This document shows, piece after piece, positions 58,848 to 64,000 of a DNA stretch of 64,000 nt. Each line of letters opens with the position of its first letter. Positions within the stretch are counted from its first letter, which is position 1. A program made the translations under genes and the position numbers. Origin of the DNA: CASFRF01 sp031549345 (GTDB lineage Bacteria; Verrucomicrobiota; Lentisphaeria; Victivallales; Victivallaceae); the NCBI GenBank assembly GCA_031549345.1, contig JAVBPY010000010.1, positions 62,001 through 126,000 on the forward strand, given 5' to 3'. Below the pieces are notes generated by a model, which made no database searches, was not told the DNA's origin, and saw only the letters and a program-made list of their open reading frames with translations.

Positions 58848-61136
58848 CTAAAAGCCGAATTCCGGCTGGATGATGCCGAGATCATCCTCCGGTTCATCGT
58901 TCGGCTCCGGCTTCGTGACAACAATGCGCGTACGCCGGGTACGGGTCTTGCGCGTCCCTTCTTCCGGATCTGCCTCAAAAAGAAGTGGCTCAAGGGCAAC
59001 TTTGGATTCGGAAACTACTTCCGGTTCGGGGATAACCTCCGGCTCGGGGATGACCTCCGGTTCGGGGATGATCTCCGGTTCGGGAACGATCTCCGGCGGC
59101 ACAATCACTTCCGGCGCTTCGTCCACGGTTTCCTCCGCCTCTTCCGGAATGGGTTGCAGGGCATCGAGCTCTTCCGGCGTCAGATAACGCAACTGGGTGA
59201 TTTTCAGGAGCGGCGCGGAGGAGAGCAAGACCCCGCGCGCCCTGGCCGAGCGCAACGGGAGCTCCTTCAAATTGACTTCGGCGTTTTTCTCCCCGCGCGC
59301 GTTTTTGGCAACCAATGTGTAAATCGCATCGGGACGCGGCGTGAACAGCTCAAGCTGGCAGCCGTCCGGAATCAGCAAATATTCCTTATCGCGGATAAAT
59401 CCGCCCAAAATACTGCGTTTTCCGTAATACTTCCCGGTCTTCCGGTCGCGGTAAACAATACCGAATTCCTGCCCCGCGTCGTATTTGCGGCAATCGTACA
59501 GTTTGTCCACAAACAGCTTCTCGCCTGGAAGACCGGTTACTTTGTAACGCCCTGATTTTTCCACATGCAGAAGATGATCGAACTCGTTGCAGATAATTAC
59601 GTCCTCGCTTTTGATCGAGGTGCCGATGTAGCCGTTTTTCCGGTCATGACCGATGCGGACGTTGTTCAACGCGGCCGCCTGGCGGTCGATTTTCTCAAAT
59701 TTCTCAATTTCGGTACGGCGCGGGAAAAGCGCCTCGTATTTCTCCAAAAGATGCTCCAAATACGCGATGGCGTACTCCCGGAGGTGCTTCAAATGGTGCT
59801 TCAACTCTTTTTCCCGGGCGAGAATTTCACGCAATTCATCCTGGTTGCGCCGGATGTCGAACAAGCTGATCCGCCGGATGGGAATCGCGAGAAGCCGCTC
59901 CACATCCTCATCCGTCACGTCGCGCCGAAGCTGCGAACGGAAAGGGGCAAGCCCGGCGTGAACCGCGGTCAGGACGGCTTCCGGGGTCGTACATTCCTCG
60001 ATTACCTTATAAACACGGTTTTCGATGAAAATCTGCGCCAGCGTCTTAAAGTGGAACTGCTCGGCAAGCTTCGCAAGCTCCAGCTCCAATTCCCGGCGCA
60101 GATACTCCTGGAGGTTGCGTGTAACGCGCTCAATCACAGCGCGCACAGTCATCTTGCAGGGTTTTCCGTCGGCGATCACCATCATCTCGACGGAAACGGA
60201 GTCGGAACAATCCGTGTAAGCGTACAAAGCGCGCAATGCTTTTTCCGGCTCGTAACCGCGCGTGGGAATCACTTCGATTTCCACATTTTTCGCGGTATAA
60301 TTGTTGATGGAGGCGATTTTGATCTTGTTCTTCTCCGCCGCGCGTTCGATGGAGGCGATCAGTTTTTCCGTCGTCGTCGTGGCGGGAATTTCGCGGATAA
60401 TAAGTTTTCTGCCGTCGATTTCGATTTTGGCGCGGAGGATGACTTTCCCGTTGCCGTCGGCGTATTCGCGCACGTCCATTAAGCCGCCCTGCAGAAAGTC
60501 GGGATACAGCTCGTACGGTTCGCCGTTGAGCTCCGCAATCTGCGACCGGAGCAATTCGCCGAAGTTGTGCGGCAAAATACGCGTCCGCATCCCCACGGCG
60601 ATGCCGTCGGAGCCGAGCATCAGGAGCGCGGGAATTTTTACCGGCAGCCGAATCGGCTCCTGGTTGCGCCCGTCGTAGGAATCGATGAACTCGGTCAAAT
60701 CGTTGTTGAACAACACTTCGCGGCCGAGGCCGGATAGGCGGCATTCGATATAACGCGCCGCCGCCGCCGGGTGTCCCGTGTAGATATTCCCGTAATTCCC
60801 CTGGCGGTCGATGAAATACTCTTTGTTCGCCACCACCACCAGCGCGTCGCCGATGGAGGCGTCGCCGTGCGGATGGTACTGCATGGTATGCCCGATCACG
60901 TTGGCGACCTTGTGGAATTTCCCGTCGTCCATGCGGAACAAGGACCAAAGGATGCGGCGCTGCACGGGTTTCAAGCCGTCGTCCACATCGGGGATCGCCC
61001 GGTCTTTGATGACGTAGCTGGCGTAATCCAGGAAATTATCGTTGATCATCGCCCGCAAAAAGGCGTTGTCCTGCGCACCTTCCGTCTTGGCGTCCGCGAT
61101 GTTCTCCGGAAGGGAGGATGGCGTTTCGTCGTCCAT
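58848..61136 (-). CDS. Type IIA topoisomerase A subunit (GyrA/ParC-like)
   Basis: The 762-residue protein starts near 'YASYVIKDRAIPDVDDGLKP' (20 residues), followed by 'VQRRILWSLFRMD' and 'VIGHTMQYHPHGDASIGDAL' (20 residues). The catalytic Tyr is in 'AAAARYIECRLSGLG' near residue 127. The C-terminal DNA-wrapping domain is shorter and more divergent than in GyrA. The last 100 residues form an acidic PEPE(I/V)(I/V) repeat and an Arg-rich stretch. Together with the B subunit encoded 2 nt upstream it forms a second topoisomerase of the ParC or GyrA2 kind. No GyrA-box was identified, favouring ParC-like. Confidence 0.9.
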   Translation of the reverse strand: MDDETPSSLPENIADAKTEGAQDNAFLRAMINDNFLDYASYVIKDRAIPDVDDGLKPVQRRILWSLFRMDDGKFHKVANVIGHTMQYHPHGDASIGDALVVVANKEYFIDRQGNYGNIYTGHPAAAARYIECRLSGLGREVLFNNDLTEFIDSYDGRNQEPIRLPVKIPALLMLGSDGIAVGMRTRILPHNFGELLRSQIAELNGEPYELYPDFLQGGLMDVREYADGNGKVILRAKIEIDGRKLIIREIPATTTTEKLIASIERAAEKNKIKIASINNYTAKNVEIEVIPTRGYEPEKALRALYAYTDCSDSVSVEMMVIADGKPCKMTVRAVIERVTRNLQEYLRRELELELAKLAEQFHFKTLAQIFIENRVYKVIEECTTPEAVLTAVHAGLAPFRSQLRRDVTDEDVERLLAIPIRRISLFDIRRNQDELREILAREKELKHHLKHLREYAIAYLEHLLEKYEALFPRRTEIEKFEKIDRQAAALNNVRIGHDRKNGYIGTSIKSEDVIICNEFDHLLHVEKSGRYKVTGLPGEKLFVDKLYDCRKYDAGQEFGIVYRDRKTGKYYGKRSILGGFIRDKEYLLIPDGCQLELFTPRPDAIYTLVAKNARGEKNAEVNLKELPLRSARARGVLLSSAPLLKITQLRYLTPEELDALQPIPEEAEETVDEAPEVIVPPEIVPEPEIIPEPEVIPEPEVIPEPEVVSESKVALEPLLFEADPEEGTRKTRTRRTRIVVTKPEPNDEPEDDLGIIQPEFGF
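59021..59092. repeat. Four 18-bp tandem repeats coding for PEPEVI
   Basis: Four consecutive units of the form tccggttcggggatgacc (59021, 59039, 59057, 59075) encode the acidic six-residue repeats of the topoisomerase tail on the minus strand. Substitutions differ between units, so copy number could vary by slippage. Confidence 0.9.
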
Positions 61137-61138
61137 GC

Positions 61139-62986
61139 CTAGTTCGTCTCCCGAAGATTGTTCATGATGAATTCTTTGCGTTCCGCGTCGTTCTTACCCA
61201 TGTAAAATTCAAGGATTTTGGGAATGTTGCGGTTGCTGTCCAAGGTAACGTTCAGCAGGCGAATGTCCGCGCCGATGAACGCGCCGAACTCGTCGCCGGA
61301 AATTTCGCCGAGCCCTTTGAACCGCGTGATCTCCACACCGGTTTTCAGCTTTGCAATCGCCGCATCGCGTTCACGGTTGTTGTAGCAGTAAACTGTTTCT
61401 TTCTTGTTCCGCACGCGGAAAATGGGCGTTTCAAGGATGCACAAATGCCCGGAGGCGACCAGTTGCTCATAAAACGTGAGGAAAAACGTGATGAGCAAGT
61501 TGCGGATGTGAAGCCCGTCCACGTCCGCGTCGGTGGCGATGACCACTTTGTCGTAACGCAGATTCTCCACATCGTCGTCAATCCCGAGCGCCTGCGAGAT
61601 GAAGAATAATTCCTCGTTGCCGTACACCGTTTCGCGCGATTCGCCGTGGCAGTTCAACGGCTTCCCCTTCAGCGAAAACACCGCTTGGCGGAGGACATCG
61701 CGGCAGCTTACCATGGAACCGGCCGCAGAATCGCCTTCCGTCAGGAAAATCATCGTCGGCCGGTCGCCCGCGCCGCGGTCGCCGCGGTGGAATTTACACT
61801 CCTGGAGCTTCGGAATTTTGAGCGAGCTCTTTTTGGTATTCTTCCGCGCCTGCGCCTTGACCGACTGCATCTGGCGGCGAAGCTGTTCGTTGCGGTTCAC
61901 CTTGTCGAGAAGAACTTCCGCCTCTTCGCGGTTTTTGTGCAAATAATCGACCAGCGCGTCGCGGACGGCGCTTACAATCGGGCCGCGCACTTCGCCGTTG
62001 CCGAGCTTGTTCTTCGTCTGCGATTCAAAAATGGGGGACTCCAGCTTGATGGCGACCGCGCCGAAAATGCCGTCGCGCACATCGTTGGCCTGGAAGTTGC
62101 GCCCGGAAAATTCGTTGATTGCCTTGAGAACCCCTTCGCGGAAGGCGGAGAGGTGCGTCCCCCCGTCGTTGGTGTACTGCCCGTTCACGAACGACCAATA
62201 ATTTTCGCCGCAGTCGTCGGCGTGGGCCAGGGCGAATTCCAGCGTGGAGCTCCGGAAGGCGATGCAGTCGTACAAACGCTGCTCGGAGGGAAGCTCCGCT
62301 TCGACAAGGTCGCGCAGCCCGTTGCGGGAAAAATAGCGCTGATCGTTCATGTAGATCGAAAGCCCGCTGTTCAAATAGGCATACCGCCAAAGACGTTTTT
62401 CGATGTAATCCACACGGAAAACGTAGTCGGGGAACAATTCCGCATCCGGAACAAACGTGATTTCCGTCCCGTTCTTTTCGTTGGTTTCGCACTCCTCCTG
62501 GGCGACGAGTTCCCCGCGTTCGAAGCGCGCCAGGTACGACTTCCCTTCGCGGATGGTCCGCGCGGCAAAAGAGCTCGAGAGGGCATTCACCGCTTTGGTT
62601 CCCACCCCGTTGAGCCCCACCGAAAACTGGAATACGCTGTTGTTGTATTTCGCTCCGGTGTTGATCTGCGAAACGCATTCGACGAGCTTCCCCGGGGGGA
62701 TGCCGCGCCCATAGTCGCGCACCGTTACGCGGTTGTTTTCGATCCGGACGTCGATGCGTTTCCCCGCGCCCATGATGAATTCGTCGATCCCGTTGTCGAT
62801 CACTTCTTTAAGGAGAATATAGATGCCGTCATCCGGGTGCGATCCGTCGCCCAGACGCCCGATGTACATCCCCGGCCGGAGCCGGATATGTTCCAGGGAC
62901 TTCAAAGAGGTGATGGAGCCCTCGGTATAATTTCCGGCGACGCTGCCGGAGGTATTCTCCGAAATATTGTCGTTCGCATTGTTCAT
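61139..62986 (-). CDS. Type IIA topoisomerase B subunit (GyrB/ParE-like)
   Basis: The 615-residue protein has the GHKL ATPase ('LRPGMYIGRLGDGSHPDDGI' of 20 residues, 'EVIDNGIDEFIMG', 'VRDYGRGIPPGKL', 'GLNGVGTKAVNALSS'), the transducer domain and the TOPRIM region ('IFLTEGDSAAGSM', 'VVIATDADVDGLHIRNLL', 'RFKGLGEISGDEFG'). It cuts and passes DNA with the A subunit encoded 2 nt downstream. Length and content suggest ParE-like. An ATG at 62986 is used (a longer one lies at 63001). A TTGAAT/TACATT pair places the transcription start almost on the ATG, so the mRNA may be leaderless. The 900-residue reading that extends further is antisense to gatB. Confidence 0.92.
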   Translation of the reverse strand: MNNANDNISENTSGSVAGNYTEGSITSLKSLEHIRLRPGMYIGRLGDGSHPDDGIYILLKEVIDNGIDEFIMGAGKRIDVRIENNRVTVRDYGRGIPPGKLVECVSQINTGAKYNNSVFQFSVGLNGVGTKAVNALSSSFAARTIREGKSYLARFERGELVAQEECETNEKNGTEITFVPDAELFPDYVFRVDYIEKRLWRYAYLNSGLSIYMNDQRYFSRNGLRDLVEAELPSEQRLYDCIAFRSSTLEFALAHADDCGENYWSFVNGQYTNDGGTHLSAFREGVLKAINEFSGRNFQANDVRDGIFGAVAIKLESPIFESQTKNKLGNGEVRGPIVSAVRDALVDYLHKNREEAEVLLDKVNRNEQLRRQMQSVKAQARKNTKKSSLKIPKLQECKFHRGDRGAGDRPTMIFLTEGDSAAGSMVSCRDVLRQAVFSLKGKPLNCHGESRETVYGNEELFFISQALGIDDDVENLRYDKVVIATDADVDGLHIRNLLITFFLTFYEQLVASGHLCILETPIFRVRNKKETVYCYNNRERDAAIAKLKTGVEITRFKGLGEISGDEFGAFIGADIRLLNVTLDSNRNIPKILEFYMGKNDAERKEFIMNNLRETN

Positions 62987-63097
62987 ACAAGAATGTATCA
63001 TTTTTTTACGAAAATTCAAGCTCCAAAACTGGAATTTATCTTCAAGTGCGTGTACATTATGCAGGGAAAATTCAGTGAATAAAATCTGGGAGATCCG

Positions 63098-64000
63098 ATG
63101 AAATACGAAGCGGTTATCGGCTTGGAAGTGCACATTCAGGTGCGCACGGCCAGCAAAATGTTCTGCGCCTGCCCCAACCGGAGCGGCGACGCGCCCAACA
63201 CCAATGTCTGCCCGGTTTGCATGGCCTACCCCGGCGCCCTCCCCGTCCCGAACCGTGAGGCGATCCGTCAGACCGTCCGCGCCGGGCTCCTGACAAATTG
63301 TGAAATCGCCCGCTTCAGCAAATTCGACCGCAAGAATTACTTTTACCCGGACGCGTCCAAAAATTACCAGATTTCGCAGTTCGACCTCCCCTTCTGCTCC
63401 AAGGGACACATCGACATCGAAGGCGTCGGCTTCTCCGGCGCGCCTTTGGCCAAACGCGCCATCGGAATCACCCGCATTCATCTGGAAGAGGACGTGGCCA
63501 AACTCACCCACGGCTCCGGCCCCAGCGGCGTGGACTTCAACCGCTGCGGACTTGCCCTCATTGAAGCGGTGAGCGAACCGGATATGCACACCCCCGACGA
63601 AGCGTACGCCTACTTGACCAACCTCAAGGAAATCATGCGGTACGGCAACATCAGCGACTGCGATATGGAAAAGGGCCAGCTTCGCTGCGACGTGAACGTT
63701 TCGTTGCGCCCCGTCGGGCAGGAAAAGCTCGGCACAAAAATCGAAATCAAAAACCTGAACAGCTTCCGCTCCGCGCACCGCGCGCTGGAATATGAAATCT
63801 GGCGGCAGGCCAAAGAGCTCGATGCGGGCAAAGTCTTCACCCAGGAAACGCGCGGCTGGGACGACGACCTGGGCGAAACCTACGCCATGCGAAGCAAGGA
63901 ACAAGCGCAGGATTACCGCTATTTTCCGGAGCCCGACATCCTGCCGGTTACCTTTACGGAAGAAGACATCGAAGAGCTCCGCGCCACACTCCCGGAACTC
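63098..64000 (+). CDS. gatB: Asp/Glu-tRNA amidotransferase subunit B, N-terminal part
   Basis: The frame from the ATG at 63098 is open to the right edge (301 codons). It has the GatB signatures 'YEAVIGLEVHIQVRTASKMF' (20 residues), zinc-site cysteines 'CACPNRSGD...VCPVCMAYPG', 'RKNYFYPDASKNYQISQFD', 'GITRIHLEEDVAKL', and 'IEIKNLNSFRSAHRALEYE'. With GatA and GatC it converts mischarged Glu-tRNA(Gln) or Asp-tRNA(Asn) to the amide. It diverges from the parE-like gene with a 111-base gap. Confidence 0.96.
   Translation, partial: MKYEAVIGLEVHIQVRTASKMFCACPNRSGDAPNTNVCPVCMAYPGALPVPNREAIRQTVRAGLLTNCEIARFSKFDRKNYFYPDASKNYQISQFDLPFCSKGHIDIEGVGFSGAPLAKRAIGITRIHLEEDVAKLTHGSGPSGVDFNRCGLALIEAVSEPDMHTPDEAYAYLTNLKEIMRYGNISDCDMEKGQLRCDVNVSLRPVGQEKLGTKIEIKNLNSFRSAHRALEYEIWRQAKELDAGKVFTQETRGWDDDLGETYAMRSKEQAQDYRYFPEPDILPVTFTEEDIEELRATLPEL

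Noticed and set aside
62987..63904. N-terminal extension of the parE-like protein
   Set aside because: The extra 300 residues are antisense to gatB and precede the normal start of the GHKL domain.

Overview
The window reads as a chromosomal segment of a strictly anaerobic bacterium, most likely a Lentisphaeria/Victivallales-type member of the Verrucomicrobiota. This assignment is inferred from family content. The pointers are a giant surface protein of 'SGGVANNTTV' (AIDA-type) repeats, a pseudopilin ending in a DG-containing motif, Flp-type mini-pilins, RNase HIII, a Rex-linked trimeric [FeFe] hydrogenase and a hybrid-cluster protein. Genes are densely packed with many 1-14 nt overlaps. No rRNA, tRNA or CRISPR array was recognised.

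Layout. 1-1625: 6-phosphofructokinase (runs off the left edge) coupled to a VOC-GNAT fusion. 1790-7657: promoter and a 1903-residue repeat protein. 7697-8640: yeast-type cytosine deaminase and a flavin-binding PNPOx-like protein. 8663-14459: a type I-C effector cassette (cas3-cas5-cas8-cas7) lacking cas4/1/2 and an array. 14716-15332: a phosphate-binding-protein pseudogene broken by a 23-bp tandem duplication. 15305-28340: an RND efflux pair downstream of two very large hybrid histidine kinases. 28481-30828: HNH protein and GH31 glycosidase.

30831-36012 (minus): rex-hydC-hydB-hydA with a strong promoter and terminator, a redox-controlled electron-bifurcating hydrogenase module. 36217-38813: secreted thioredoxin, DsbD-like reductase and a membrane/TPR-like protein. 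38818-41453: a double PilT ATPase and NikR. 41565-43926: pseudopilin, periplasmic metal/cofactor-binding protein and radical SAM protein. 43957-44060: two striking inverted repeats. 44064-46865 (minus): RNase HIII, aldose epimerase, spermidine synthase. 46973-47344: panD. 47416-47826: two Flp-type pilins. 47969-50712: TetR regulator, ferredoxin-like protein and Hcp, a likely nitrosative/redox stress operon. 50754-52626: HdeD-like protein and two SGNH hydrolases. 52728-53753: an AT-rich SUKH-like orphan. 53930-55668: uroporphyrinogen-decarboxylase-like protein and lipoprotein. 55527-61136 (minus): CopA, an MFS permease and the topoisomerase A subunit, continuing from parE/gyrB at 61139-62986. 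63098-64000: gatB (runs off the right edge).

Themes. Energy and redox genes (hydrogenase/Rex, Hcp, thioredoxin/DsbD) fit a fermentative anaerobe. Surface and pilus genes (AIDA protein, pseudopilin, Flp pilins, PilT-PilT) fit host or particle association. The most unusual items are the adaptation-less type I-C cassette, the fused tandem PilT, the cysteine-motif PAS domains in both giant kinases, the metallopeptidase-like head of the repeat protein, and the AT-rich SUKH-like gene.
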